Origin: Mermis nigrescens
Lineage: Eukaryota; Nematoda; Enoplea; Mermithida; Mermithidae
DNA length: 64,000 bases
Reading direction: 5' to 3'
Assembly: GCA_036768485.1 (NCBI GenBank)
Contig: JAVLUZ010000223.1
Location: 4,667,893-4,731,892 of the forward strand
Shown here: positions 52,993 through 64,000 of the stretch, piece by piece
How the letters are laid out: the number at the start of each line of letters is the position of its first letter
Position numbering within the stretch: the first letter of the stretch is position 1
The notes under the pieces: generated by a model
Databases searched by the model: none
The model's input: the letters and a program-made list of their open reading frames with translations, nothing else
Told to the model about the DNA's origin: nothing
Position numbers and translations under genes: made by a program

Positions 52993-53769
52993 GTAGCAAG
53001 GAACAGCTTTTTTAAATTTCATTTTTTAGTTTTCGTCTGGTCTGGTAAAGTGATCAGAATAGAAAATGTTATCACTAAAAATTATGAATGCCAGAAATTT
53101 TCAGCTGATATACTGTTGATACAATTTTCCCAAAATCTTGAAAAAAGATCAATGCAGAACTGCTTATCTAAATACATTTTCTAAAACGTCACTGCAATCT
53201 GGCAAAAAAATCGCGCAATATAGCACTAATACAGAAGGCTTCTTATGACACGAATAAAGAATAGAGGTTTTTTCCATTAAGTTATTTATCAGAGCTAGGT
53301 ATTTAATACTAATTCCTTAAGTGCTCAGATAAATAGTGAATGCTTCTACATTTGCCTATATATAACTAACTAAGTACCCCTTTCTAAAACATGCACACAT
53401 CTAGTATCATATACATGTACATATACTTGTTTGTGTACTGGATCCTAAACTTAGTACACATAAGGCCCGGGTTCAAGCCCGTCGAAAAATTTCAAGCCTA
53501 GGCCCGGTTTTTGTCGGGCCCGTCGTTCGCTGGTATTATTAACCCTACACTCAGAGTCAAGAACCGAGTCGCTATCAGGCGATTTCGAGCTATTGCACAT
53601 ATTCTGCATGATTTTCGGAGACAAAACAATACAGATTTAAAAATTTTTCAGGCTCGCTCATTAAATGCATAGAATAAAATTAGAAATGATCTAAAAAAGG
53701 CAACATTTTCCATGAATTAATGTATTTTTTATCGATAAAAAAGACGAACGAGTCAAGATGAGCTAAATA

Positions 53770-56440
53770 GTTCATAGGTAGCGCGTTAGCAGTTACTTAT
53801 AATATACTTGGGTACACCTGGCCCTAACATCTGTGCACCCCTACAGCTATAACGGCACACGTCTGGGACGTGCAGGTTTTTTAATAGATTATAAAAAATT
53901 CGCTTCGGGTCTTTTTTCTTGTTTTTTAAAAATAATACCCATTGTGTTTAGAGCGTGTAGTTTTACTGTAACGTTATGACACATAGTTTTTCAAATTTTG
54001 GTCTGACGCTCGACTTAACTAACTCAGTTTTGCGTTCTATTTAGTCTGCTTTTTTAAATTGTGGGTAATTGAGTAAGCTCAAAAGCATTTTTTATTTTTT
54101 TGAATAGTGACTTATTTCAAGAGTGGCAGTGTAAAGAGTGTAAAGGAATCTGAGGGGGATAAACACATTTTGGCCTTTTTTGTCCGCCAATAACTGCGCA
54201 TATTAGCCCGAAGAAATTTTTTGATAGAGATGTTCTATGACCAAAGGGCTACTTTCAGTTTACCATTAAACTTTTGTTCACTCAATATGGAGTTAGATCC
54301 AGGGCTTTAAGGTTTAAAATCTAGTGGATGGTGTAAAAAACAGGTTTTGCCACAGATTTCTCCGCCAGCTTCTCTGCTTATTAGTCGGCACAAGTTTAAT
54401 TAAATAAAAATAAAGTACGTTTCAAATCTACACGTCACAGCAAACCGCGTTTAAAAAACTCAATATTGAGTTACTTCTGGGAATGTAAAGTTAGAAATCA
54501 GGGGTATAACATTGGGCAAAAAAACACGTTTTCTTTCATTTTCAATTGGACAATATCACAAATAGGATGCGGAACAGAAGTTTGTCACATACAAATGTAC
54601 TACGACTCAAGAGCTACGAACTGGCCCAAACCGAATTTGTTTACACTCAATGGGGAGTTAGGTTACAAGTTTACAATGTGGTGGCTCGTCGAAAAGTACG
54701 TTTTATTCCATTTTTTGTTGGTCAATTTCTCAGTTTAGAAGTCGGGATAAGTCGAAAGAATAAAAATAAAGTACTTCCTAATAACACGACACAGCAAATT
54801 GTGTTTTTTTACATCAATACTGAGCTTTTTCGGGAAGTGTAAAGTCAAAAATCGGGGATGTAAAACATGTCTCTGTATTGTTTTTTTCTGTCAAGTTCTC
54901 TGGTATTGAGTCTGGACACGAACTCGAGTCTTAAAATGTACCAGAAGTCAAACGTCATACGTCAATTGGGCCCATTTGTTTACACTTAACAGTGGTGTAA
55001 ATTGATTTACATCTTATATTAATTTGTCTTCAGACCATTGTGGAGTTAAATTTTTCGTAAATATTGATCGTGATATCAGAGTAATATCAGAATTACAAAT
55101 CCGTTTAAATGTCCTGTACACTCGGAGCTCGTGTAAAGTTTACACTGAAGATCAACTTTAGTCCTAGAGCGTTACGGAAGCTTAATTTTTTTCAAAATGT
55201 TCGATGTAAGGTCAGAATTACGAATCGGACTGTTAGTTTTTCTAAACCAAGTGGTTGCGTGAAGTTTACTCTATTTATTTATGTATTGCCGATGTGTTAA
55301 GTTTACACAACACATTTATTTCGCTTCCAGAGCGTTGCAAAACGTTTTTTTAAATATGTCCCGTAAGATCAGGATTACGAATCTGACTAAATGTTTCCCT
55401 TACACCCAGTAGTTGTGTAAAGTTAGCATTGAAAATTAACTTTAGTTCCAGAGCGATGCAAGTTTAATTTTTATTTATAAATATTCAGTGTAACATCAGG
55501 ATTACGAATCTGAGTGTCAGTGTTCTTAACACCCGGTAGTTCCGTAAAGTATACGCTGAAAAGATAGGATCTGTTTAAATGAGGTAAGGTTGTCTCGTTT
55601 AGAAAAGATAATGTTGATGCTCAGAAGATTCTTGTTTTCCGCGTTCTTGGATTGCTGTCACTATTGTAGCACGTTGGCTGTATGTGTTTACTGACTGATT
55701 TACTCGAATCTTACTAATTTAAAGTAGGGTAGATACTAGCAATGAAAAATGCTCCGATGGAACAAAGAAGACGAACATACTTGGAATTACGCATCCTTAA
55801 GGACATAGAAGGAGGGGACTAGGGAAAATTTACCTATGTATGCCTGTGAATGTTGTAAGAATCTACTAAAAATTAGATTTCCGCTAAAAAACGCAAAAAA
55901 ATCGAAGTATATTCTGCAACTTCTAAAAAAATTGCCTCCACAAAACATTGTTCATTGGCTCAGAAAAAGAGATTATGAAGAAGCTATGATGTGTTTTAAT
56001 AACCAATTTAAATTCTTATCAATACCAAATATCACTTTCAAGATATAACCAACATTTACTTAATTGTCAATGGCTTCATAAATGAATTATGACAAGCACA
56101 CCATCATGTTAATTGCTGCCCACAGCAATGCGTGTCATGGTAGTGTACGAATGCACATTATGTCGTTTTTTTATCAGTGATCGCTTCTTCTCTAGGAATA
56201 AGTTATTCATGTTATTTATTTTTACGTCGGAGGTGCAAACCCTCCTGCAAGCCGCAGAATAAACTCCGATTTTTTGTGTTTTTAGCGGAAAACTAATTTT
56301 TAGTAGATTGTTACAACTTTCACAGACATATATAGGTAACTTCTCCCTATTCCCCACCTTTTATGCCCTTAAGAATCAGTAATTCCAAGTTTATTCGTCC
56401 TTTTTGTTCCATAGGAGCATTTTCTTTGCTAGTTAGAAAG
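53770..56440. repeat. Complex 2.7-kb repeat, inverted partner of 22203-25010
   Basis: Reads as the complement order of 22203-25010: a GCGCGTTAGCAGTTACTTAT start, the CACCCCTACAGCTATAACGG block, the AATAAAAATAAAGTACG units, four units of about 130 bp with ATCAGGATTACGAATCTGA and CAGAGCG.TGCAA, the CGCGTTCTTGGATTGCTGTC block, and finally a segment with inverted termini (AGCAATGAAAAATGCTCC at 55740; complement of AGCAAAGAAAATGCTCC at 56437). Divergence from the partner is moderate, so this is an old dispersed repeat. Confidence 0.75.
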
Positions 56441-56499
56441 ATACATGCTTATAGGGGAAGTGGGGTTATCCGGTATACCCACAGCTGAAGGGTCAATCC

Positions 56500-56800
56500 C
56501 AGACGTGCATAGCATAGGAATTCTGAGAGGATGAAATTTTAAACTGCCTTTTTCGGACCCAAAATGGTAGATACGCGTCAAAAACATCGTTTTTCGGCGT
56601 TTCAGACGATGCCCTCTCTTTGTAGAGCTAAAAACAGAAAATTTAGGAAAAAATCAGAAAAAGTCAAACAAATTGAACAAATTATAGTCAAAAAATGAGT
56701 ATAAGGCGCGAAACGCAGAAGATTTGACACTTTTGAGGAAATTTCTGGAAACTTTTGGAATATCACAAATTCTGGGGGAGAGGGGGTTAAAAAATTTCTA
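56500..56800 (-). repeat. Interspersed repeat family A copy, inverted
   Basis: Complement includes CGTTTCGCGCC, CATTTTTTGACTATAATTTG, AGAGGGCATCGTCTGAAACG, GAAAAAGGCAGTTTAAAAT and CAGAATTCCTATGCTATGCA. Non-coding. Confidence 0.65.
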
Positions 56801-57304
56801 GCGGATGAAAAGTTTTCTAAAGATAAAATCCCCCAACAGCCCCCAGATCATTTATGATCTATCTGACGCGGGTCAGAATGGTGCGTATGGTGAGGCTGAG
56901 GAGGCGGCTGTCCTCACCAGAAATGACATAGCTATTGCAGAAATTATGAAAAATAGTGCATTTTTTCATAAACTACATTTTCTTGGCGTGTGAAAAAATC
57001 AAAAAATATTTTGAAGAAAGGAGTCATTTTTTAGTAAAAAATAATAAACAATTTAAAGATAAAACTTCAGACCTTCGATTACAGTCGTTCATTTGCTCGT
57101 ACATATCAATAATAACTTGTTCTTGTGAAATTGAAAATTACAATTACACCTTTAAAAAAGCGTTCTTGAAGTATCTTTTGTGTTAGGTATGCCGACCGAG
57201 GCCCTTTTTATCATAAGGATGCAGCTTGTTTTTTAAAAACGAGAATGATTGATACTTCACAAAAACTGTCAGCAAACAAGAAAATGCCTTAGAGCATACA
57301 TGTA

Positions 57305-57500
57305 ACAGGTAGGATGGGGTGATGCCCCATCCCAACCAAAGCCAGAAAGTTTTTGACCCCCATCATTTCATTTATGGGAAGAATTAAATTTTTTGGCCAT
57401 TTTTAGGTGTTTTTTCGTCCGATTTTGGCCAAAAATTGAAGGTCATTCACCCCCCCTCCTCCCTCCCTATAAAAATGGCCGGGGACCCCCTAACCCAGCA
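57305..57500 (+). repeat. Interspersed repeat family C copy
   Basis: GGTGATGCCCCATCCC, GCCAGAAAGTTTTTGACCCC, GGCCATTTTTAGGTGTTTTT, TTGAAGGTCATTCACCCCCC, AAAATGGCCGGGGACCCCC. Non-coding. Confidence 0.65.
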
Positions 57501-57590
57501 TTTCGAATCGTTACATGTATGCCTTAGATTTTAATTCAAAAAAATAAAAATAAGATTTAACAAGCGAAATTTGAGATTGCTTTTTCCTAC

Positions 57591-57740
57591 CTGTCCTCAA
57601 TTTCTTCGAATGTCTCGAACCTTCTTTCCCCGAGAAACTTAACGGAATCGTTCATCCACTCGCCAGATATGTGAAAGTTTTTCAGTCTAGCAGCTATTTT
57701 TTCTTCTGTGACTCGTATTTTACGAGCCGGTGATTCATCC
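57591..57740 (-). CDS. Upstream exon of a HCFC1R1-like host gene
   Basis: Acceptor ATAG|G, donor GACAG|GTAGGA. Encodes DESPARKIRVTEEKIAARLK, NFHISGEWMNDSVKF, and ETFEEIEDR. The V-[TS]-EE-K-x-A-A-x-x-x-x-x-HIS core recalls the LSEENMA...LSLHN segment of host cell factor C1 regulator 1, a small nucleocytoplasmic regulator of HCF-1. The AG|A junction fits 50039. The start codon exon is not identified. The gene spans the hAT elements and one arm of the inverted repeat in its introns. Confidence 0.55.
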
Positions 57741-60700
57741 CTATTTCAGAGGTAATGAATAAATAGAAAAACAAAACGAAGCGGAAAAATCTAAATAAAG
57801 AAATCAGATCTATTAGATCTATGCCCGTGAGGGAGAAAAAATTTCAAATAGTAAATAAGTCAAAATTTGTAAAATGAAGAATGTGATTAAACGATAGTTT
57901 AATAACATTCTGTTTATTTAAAAATCAATAAATAATAAAATAATAAATAATAAATTACTAATTATTTATTCTTAAAAATAATAGCCGAATATTTTTTATA
58001 TAATAAAATAAGATATTCAGCAACTGAAATGCTTTTTTTCTTATTTTTAACATTAAAAAATTCTCTTATTTTCTGAGTTGCTAGATAAATAAAAAAAATC
58101 ACAAAAAAGGTATTTTATCATCCGGAGAAGACTTTTCAGCCGGGGCCCGGACAAGATGTTATATAAACTAATGTATGTTAACCCTATTAGTGTACACTCA
58201 AGATCATTAATGGTACTTTTTTACAATATTACTTAATCACATGACTGCGAAAAAGGATATTTACAGGTTTCTCATCGTATAAAGGCTTTAAATTAAGAGC
58301 TGTAGGAGTTGAGTTTAAAAGTTTGAAACGTATCAATGATGCTCCTGATACTGAATCATTTCATTTAAAGGACAATTGTTAACGCTAAATCTTGAATGTG
58401 CAAGCGATCTTCAGATTTTCAAAAGTTCAAGACTGATTTCCGGGGAGGTGAGGAATTGCTAGGTAATCGTAAATTTCATAATAGATTACCTACGTCACTT
58501 AGGATCTAACCTCTCAATAAATGATGACAATGTTTGAGAAAAATAGAAATTTTCTATAATGCTACGTGCTCGTCATTTTATATATGGTGAAGATTAACTT
58601 GTCCGCAAGAAAATAAACAAAATAAGCATTTCAGTTTATAGTATACATTTTTAAGTTTGACCGGATCGTTTTTGTGCTATTTTCCACGGATCTAGTATAC
58701 AATTTACCCGCCACCGTTTTTTAGCCGATTCAAATAAGCTACAGTGACCAACACTGTAGATTCAAATAAGCTACAGTGACCAACACTATTTTTATTGATG
58801 CGAGTCAGAACGTGTCTGATAATTTTTCTGTAAAGTTTGGTCATTGTGGCTTATTTGAATCGGCTAAAAAACGGTGGCGGGTAAACTGTATACTAGATCC
58901 TATTCCAATTTAAAAGACTGGAGGCTACGAAAATTCATAAGTTTTCATCAGAAAAAGTGTTAATTAAACTACTGATTGAGTACATTGCATTCTTTGATTT
59001 AAGACTCCCATCGATTCTACATAGTCTATTTACAATAGTCGTGTCCCCAGCTGTATTAGGCCATAAAAATCGTTGAAGTACAAATTTTAAGCATCTTTTT
59101 CTTTGTCGAAATTGTGGCTGTCATACGAATTTCATTTATAAGATATAATAGAAAAGAATAAAAATTTATGGGACATCCGATTTAGGCTATTTATTCAGAG
59201 ATGAAGTATAAAAGTAATAAATAAATCACAAAATATCAATAATATAATAATAGTAATATTAATTACAAATATATTAATCACTACATTAGAAAGTAAAACG
59301 AATACGCTGAATTCAAATTGTTCAAGTTAGGTTTAAATCTACATTTTGGATATAGAAACAATCCAACGATCCAATTCTGCTATTTGAATTCGTCAGTATT
59401 CTGAAACGGACCATTTTATGGTTCTTAACAATTTACTAAACTGATTTTGAAAGAGAATCTAAGAGTTATACAATTAATTACAACTCTTTCAGCCCCGACC
59501 CAGGGCAAGCCTTTCCCCGGCCCAAGGCATAAGCCCCGGCACCAGGGCCGGGGTTTGGGACATCCCTAAGTTTGAATTATTATTTCAAAACTTTCGTTCT
59601 TTGGTGTTTCTCGGTCTTTTTGGCAAAAATTGAATTTCGATACGTTACATATAAGATCAGTGAACGTCATCCAAACTACAAGCGCTTTATCCAAATTGGG
59701 TCACTGTATACTTTCGACATGAAATACTCAAAAAAGGGTTTATTTGCCTTAAGTAAGGTAATTACCATACTTGCCTTTGCACTTTTTGCATGAGCCTCGT
59801 TTGTGCATGTACAAAGATCTCCAGGAGTCTTTGTACAAGCGAAAAAATGTTTGTACAAACGAGTATATGTACACATGCACAATGGGGGGTATGGGGACAT
59901 CCCCTTACCAGGACTCTTAAAAACCAACCCCCTCAGGCCGTTTTGGGACCAAACCTATTGCTCGATTCACGAAAAAGCGTCAAATGACGTCTATCCGTGT
60001 AATTTCAAGTAAAAATACTTATATTTCGAGCAGTAGAATTTTCAATTCATTCATCGAGACACGTTTTTCCATTATTTCGTGTAGATTTGATGTTGCAGGT
60101 CATTCCATCACCTTTTCTTTCTATTTGTTCACATGCAAAAATAACCACAAAAATTCATAAAGAATAAAATCAACGAATAAGTAGGTATCCAAATTTGATA
60201 TTAAATGACAAAATTAGGTACTCATTCACTCCCTCGAAGGACACTCGGTTTACCCCTCCAAAAACTTTTGACCGTGTGCATGTTACTCTGCCAGTCTATA
60301 ATAAGCGATCCACTTGTTGCCCAAAAAGTCTTACTTGGTCTTAAATTCAGTTGATAATATTAGTTCGATGCAATGCAGAAATTTTTATGAATTTCCAGCT
60401 GAATGTAAACATAAAGCTAGATTCAAAAACGCCTCAAAAATCATATTGGAATTGCAATTTGCTAATTGAAATCTCGCAATAAACGCACGGCGCTGATGAA
60501 TTCAATGTAACAAAAGCAAAAGGAAGATATTTCATCTCCAAACAGCTGAAAGGAGTACTAAGTTATGACTTTTTACAGAGGTTTGAGACTGTACAAAGAT
60601 TGATTCGGAGTGTTGAATGCACGCACTTGGAGCTAAATAGGCTTTGATTGCGATAATTTTTGAAAGTCTCGGTGAAAAAAGGTAAAAAGTGTTAAAATCA

Positions 60701-60930
60701 CTATACATACATACATTTATCCCAAAGTCTTGCTGCATTGTGAAAAGATGGCTCCATCCAAAAATCTTTATATGAGTCACATTTGATACGTACAAGAAAA
60801 GAGTGCTCAGTACATTCATAAAACGCCTGAAACAAATTAAATGCACCTAATTTTTACGATTTCTAAATTTCGATCTAGCAACAAAATAAATTATATCCAC
60901 TTGCATAAGTTAATATCAAAAACTTTATTA
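57741..60930. other. Stretch without recognised gene
   Basis: 57850-58110 is strongly AT-rich. 58688-58900 is a long hairpin MITE. 59480-59570 is a GC-rich end of a further hAT-like element (complement TTAGGGATGTCCCAAACCCC), whose other end I could not find. 59797-59880 repeats TTTGTACAAACGAG-type palindromes also seen near 2110-2190. Nothing coding is supported. Confidence 0.5.
58688..58900. mobile_element. Long hairpin MITE with internal 29-bp duplication
   Basis: Arms of about 60 bp (GGATCTAGTATACAATTTAC... and complement ...GTAAACTGTATACTAGATCC) include ACCCGCCACCGTTTTTTAGC and GATTCAAATAAGC in near-perfect complement. The left arm tail GATTCAAATAAGCTACAGTG (29 bp unit) is tandemly duplicated at 58727-58755 and 58759-58787. 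Non-coding. Confidence 0.8.
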
Positions 60931-61158
60931 TCACAATAAAATGTGACGGGCATAATAACTTGGTCTTCCAATAAACTCAACGCACCGTGGAAGTTCATTT
61001 TTCCGTTTGCTGGCGGGTACGTGCACCAAAGGACATTCAGCAATTTCATCCAAGACAATGTTTTTTGCATTCTCAAAAACACCGCGACCACAATGTAATC
61101 GTTTTGCCTCGGGATATTCTAATATTGCATCGTGGGCATAACGTCTGTTTGAGGTCAT
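60931..61158 (-). CDS. Hypothetical protein or exon (75 aa), unknown family
   Basis: ATG at 61158 opens MTSNRRYAHDAILEYPEAKR, followed by CGRGVFENAKNIVLDEIAEC and VPASKRKNELPRCVEF. The composition is balanced and protein-like, unlike the surrounding AT-rich frames. No family is recognised. It could be a single-exon gene, a retrocopy fragment or a domesticated transposon piece; there is no supporting splice or promoter signal. Confidence 0.3.
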   Translation of the reverse strand: MTSNRRYAHDAILEYPEAKRLHCGRGVFENAKNIVLDEIAECPLVHVPASKRKNELPRCVEFIGRPSYYARHILL

Positions 61159-61690
61159 AACTAATGAGTTGAATAAATAATTTCTTCGCTTATAGGGGCT
61201 CTAACCCTAGGACAATAGTTGCCTACAAAAAAACGTTTTGTCTATAAATATTATTTGAATGCAAAATGCTCTCAAAGAGTCAAAGTAAACTTGAATTAAT
61301 CGTCGTTTATTTTTTAAACTGAATAAAAGTAGGATAATTCACATGCCTTCTAAAATAAAATGCCAACTATGATGATTTAAGTTTCAAAAGACAAATAATA
61401 CAGATTACTGAGTGAATTGGTGTGGGTGAATGTTCCTATTTAAACTGATCGAGTTCAACCTCAAAGCTCTTGTCAACATATTTTTTGCAGATCGGGAAAT
61501 TTTCGCTTTATAGACCGACCATCCGAAAGAAAAGTCTTGAGGCCGTACAATGATTTTGGGTAAACAATGACAATTTTCGGTATTCCTTTGTCTAATAGGC
61601 ACCTATTTTTGTACATGAATTCAAAGAGTTGTTAAAGGAAACACGTAGGAATGCCTTGTTTAAAGTGCCTTCTTCGACGAAAATATGTTA

Positions 61691-61775
61691 TTAATAAAGG
61701 GATTCGAACCATAAGCCCCTTGTGGGCAACTTGCTCCATAATTGAGCACTTTAACACCTCAACCAACCAACGCTG
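61691..61775 (-). repeat. tRNA-derived SINE-like unit
   Basis: The complement contains an A-box-like TTGGTTGAGGTGTTAAAG and a near-perfect B box GGTTCGAATCCC, but the acceptor stem does not pair, so it is not a functional tRNA. It looks like the head of a SINE. Confidence 0.5.
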
Positions 61776-61842
61776 GTTCATTTGATAATAAAGAATGTAA
61801 CTTAATTAGCGTTTTTAATGGATGATCCACAACTTGCTGGCA

Positions 61843-61937
61843 TTTAAAATAAGCCTAAAAAAGAAATAGGATGCAACTCGCGCCACTCACTTCGCTCGCT
61901 CGGTTCATCGCATCCCATTACTTAGGCTTATTTTAAA
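61843..61937. repeat. Hairpin / foldback unit
   Basis: TTTAAAATAAGCCTAA (61843-61858) is exactly complementary to TTAGGCTTATTTTAAA (61922-61937), with a second inner pair GGATGC / GCATCC. The loop contains CACTTCGCTCGCTCGG. Could be a small MITE or a structured SINE part. Confidence 0.65.
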
Positions 61938-62045
61938 CGCTGGAAACAACATTTTGGTCAGCCATGAATACACATTACTAAGCCTAAGCCTAATAAGCAG
62001 GTAAACCAATGCAAAACATTAGGAATAACTTGTGTTCATTATCGA

Positions 62046-62610
62046 AATGAAGAAGCCTTAGTCGATTGGTTAAAGTTCTGGGCTTTGGAACAAGAGGTCC
62101 ACGTTTCAAATCCAGTTGCCAGCGACTTTCTTTCGTTTCCTTAGAGGCTACCGACTGCATTTATACGCCCTTATATGAGTATGTTAATATATATGTAAAT
62201 CTGCTACACGAATGTCAGGTATATATTTGTCTGGAATTTTTACTCAGATCACCTTGCGACCATGTAATGCAACTGCACCCAGTGCACCCCAAGCCCCTAT
62301 GCCCTGGCTTATCTTCATTTACATTAGTGCCAGCGCATGGACTAAGCCTGAGATAAATAGGGCAAAAATTGTGCAAGCGAGCGAAGCAAGCAGAGCAATT
62401 TTAACCCCATTTTCGCCTAGACTTAGCCCATGTCTGGCACAAATCCAAATCCTCAAGAAATCCCAGAAACCTCCCTAACCGATATTAATACATACAGAAG
62501 ATTCATTGATAAAAGTTTTCCCTATATCGAAATGAACCGGCCCTCGTCCATTGGTAAAGAAGTCAGACTTTGAATCAAGAGGTCCACGGTTCTGAGTTCA
62601 GCAAGCAGCA
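62046..62610 (+). repeat. Pair of tRNA-Gln-like SINE heads
   Basis: Two units start after the same sequence TATCGAAATGAA (about 62040 and 62525). Each carries TCGATTGGTTAAAG or TCGTCCATTGGTAAAG (A box), GGGCTTTGGAACAAGAGGTC or GACTTTGAATCAAGAGGTCC (anticodon-arm region like tRNA-Gln, TTG) and a decayed B box. Spacing is about 485 bp. Neither can fold as an intact tRNA. Confidence 0.5.
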
Positions 62611-62619
62611 CTTTAAAAA

Positions 62620-64000
62620 TGTCACCAATAGAGTCGGCATATGCGAAAAACTACGAAAACCGCAACCAAGTGCGACTAGAAGCGCTTACTGGAAGCAATG
62701 TAATCTTACACACAAAAGATAGGTGTGCACCAGGCACAATAATACCGAATAATTTTTGCCATTTTCGACAAATTTTTTGGGTTCAACCTAAGCTTTAAAG
62801 AAGTAGGTTAGCAATATAATGATTGAAAGTTGATAGATTTCATTGAAGCGAAGCGGCTGAAATTATTGGCATTTATCACCAGTTCCTACTTCCTTTCAAA
62901 TTTAACCTTCATAGAATTTCATCCGCTAGAAAATTTACGATCAATTAGAGCAAAGCTCAAAAGATTTTGCGATTCGCAATGCTAGGCTAATTAAAAAGTA
63001 TTTTCACTGTCATAGAATCACTTATCAATGTAGCTGAAGTACGAAGGTAAGTTAAGTAATTTAGAACATCAGTTCGTCGAACATTTTGAAATTTTATAGG
63101 CCTAGCCTAAATGTAAGTATATTATTTCTTTGGATTTATTTTACACACAGGCAAAGTGCAAACCCCTACTCTACTTTGTTTCTTTCTCCTTACAACAGGC
63201 GTCTTTGCATAGGAGGTAGGAGGTTACTCACTGCTGCCATTGCGGAAAGTGTGGGTATTTATGTGTCAGCGTGTTGCGTGCGTTTTTATATAGGTACCTA
63301 TCGCACTAAATATTTGTATTGCGTATTTGTTGTGTACAGTCCATGACTGAGTCATTTTCTGTATTTTTGCAGCATGTTCAGGTACTTTGGCGCCTAAAAA
63401 TGGATTTTTAAATCTAAGAATCCAGTTTTTCAACCCGACCAGAAAATCTCAAAGTGCACCCCTCAACCCGCGACTCGAGGTGTTCTGCATTCTGCCCACC
63501 CGACCCGCGGGTAGAGTTTTCGGATCGGGTTGTCTTGTTGGGCCCCGAATTTTCAACTCTAGTGCTAAACTTTACTTTATGGTGTGAACGGAAAACTTGC
63601 AGATGTATGTGGAAAGGAACGACATTGGTTGAAATGAGGAGGACATACAAAAGAAAGTGCGGAAAAAAATTTCATGGAAAACGGACCAATATTGGTGAAG
63701 ATAGAGTTGCGGTACCTACTTTACTAAAGTAGGGCATCAGGAAAAGTCTGTGGCGATGTGAGCAAAAACGATTGAACAAGTTACTCCGGATATAGCTGCA
63801 ATAAAGTGGGGTATTTGACAGTTTACCAAAAATGTTCCGAATTTGGGATAACAACATATTTAACTAACATTTTCAAGGTCGCTGATTACGAAAAATGACT
63901 GTAATTGCGCGGAAAAAAATTTTTGTTTCAAAATTTTTAAATTTGAAAAAAACAATCTTTTTGCAAGATGTGTAAAAATTCAAGTTTCTGCGTAAATGAC
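62620..64000. other. Right end of window, no recognised gene
   Basis: 63420-63570 has GC-rich CCCGACCCGCGGG and GGATCGGGTTGTCTTGTTGG stretches, like the hAT-type ends elsewhere. The rest shows nothing I can support. Confidence 0.4.

Larger units (their letters stand above)
50462..53532. mobile_element. hAT-like non-autonomous element (outer)
   Basis: Left end CAGGGAACGATCGGGTACCC at 50462 and right end (complement) CAGCGAACGACGGGCCCGAC at 53532 form short imperfect terminal inverted repeats. Both ends are GC-rich (GGGCCCGG) in otherwise AT-rich DNA. Flanks GTATTAAC and GTATTATTAAC look like an 8-bp target duplication altered by an indel. No transposase is recognisable. It contains the inner hAT-like element at 51591. 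Confidence 0.6.

Noticed and set aside
22203..56440. Idea that the two 2.7-kb inverted copies are the terminal repeats of one giant transposon containing the viral element
   Set aside because: The left copy lies inside the chitin synthase gene and the right copy inside an intron of another host gene, distances to the viral block are unequal (3 and 17 kb), and the copies have diverged as ordinary dispersed repeats do.
62066..62356. 96-codon plus-strand frame
   Set aside because: Begins inside a tRNA-like SINE head and runs through SINE body; not protein-like.

Overview
The window is animal nuclear DNA, almost certainly from an arthropod. It is AT-rich and dense in dispersed repeats. The main host gene is a chitin synthase on the minus strand, split into at least 14 exons with GT/AG introns (about 25.49 kb down to 0.92 kb; the 3' end is not found in the window). 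The catalytic motifs are intact, but I see four single-base frame breaks in N-terminal or linker exons. A second minus-strand host gene (three exons, 57.74 to 48.04 kb) resembles host cell factor C1 regulator 1. Species cannot be settled from the sequence.

The most interesting region is 28.30-36.63 kb: a partly decayed Polinton/Maverick (adintovirus-like) integrated element. In order it holds a truncated N-terminus of a protein-primed family B DNA polymerase (-), small ORFs (+), a retroviral-type integrase with chromodomain (+, many stops), a TATA-binding-protein homologue (-), a packaging ATPase, two Polinton-type virion-associated proteins, a small membrane-active or core protein, a double-jelly-roll major capsid protein (two frameshifts), an adenain-like cysteine protease and a penton-like minor capsid protein (all +).

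The element appears to carry its own transcription module. It encodes both repeats of a TBP fold, with the four DNA-intercalating phenylalanines conserved. A box CTATAAATAC, or a one-mismatch version, lies about 24-50 bases upstream of most start codons, including two bidirectional promoters. TBP and the ATPase gene share one of these. The element also carries a family of three related small proteins with a G-x2-F-W-x5-E-[YF]-x7-D signature, one before the integrase, one after it, and one at the right end. Terminal inverted repeats and target-site duplications of the element were not found, and most of the polymerase gene is missing.

The rest is transposon-derived. A non-autonomous DNA transposon at 41674-43352 has perfect terminal repeats, a 5-bp target duplication and arrays of an 18-bp palindrome. 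Two nested hAT-like elements lie at 50462-53532 and 51591-52992, the inner one with a perfect 8-bp duplication. Two 2.7-kb copies of a complex repeat lie in inverted orientation (22.2-25.0 and 53.8-56.4 kb). There are also several hairpin MITEs, tRNA-derived SINE-like units near 61.7-62.6 kb, and several high-copy interspersed families, many carrying a GGCGCTTCGCGCC hairpin.
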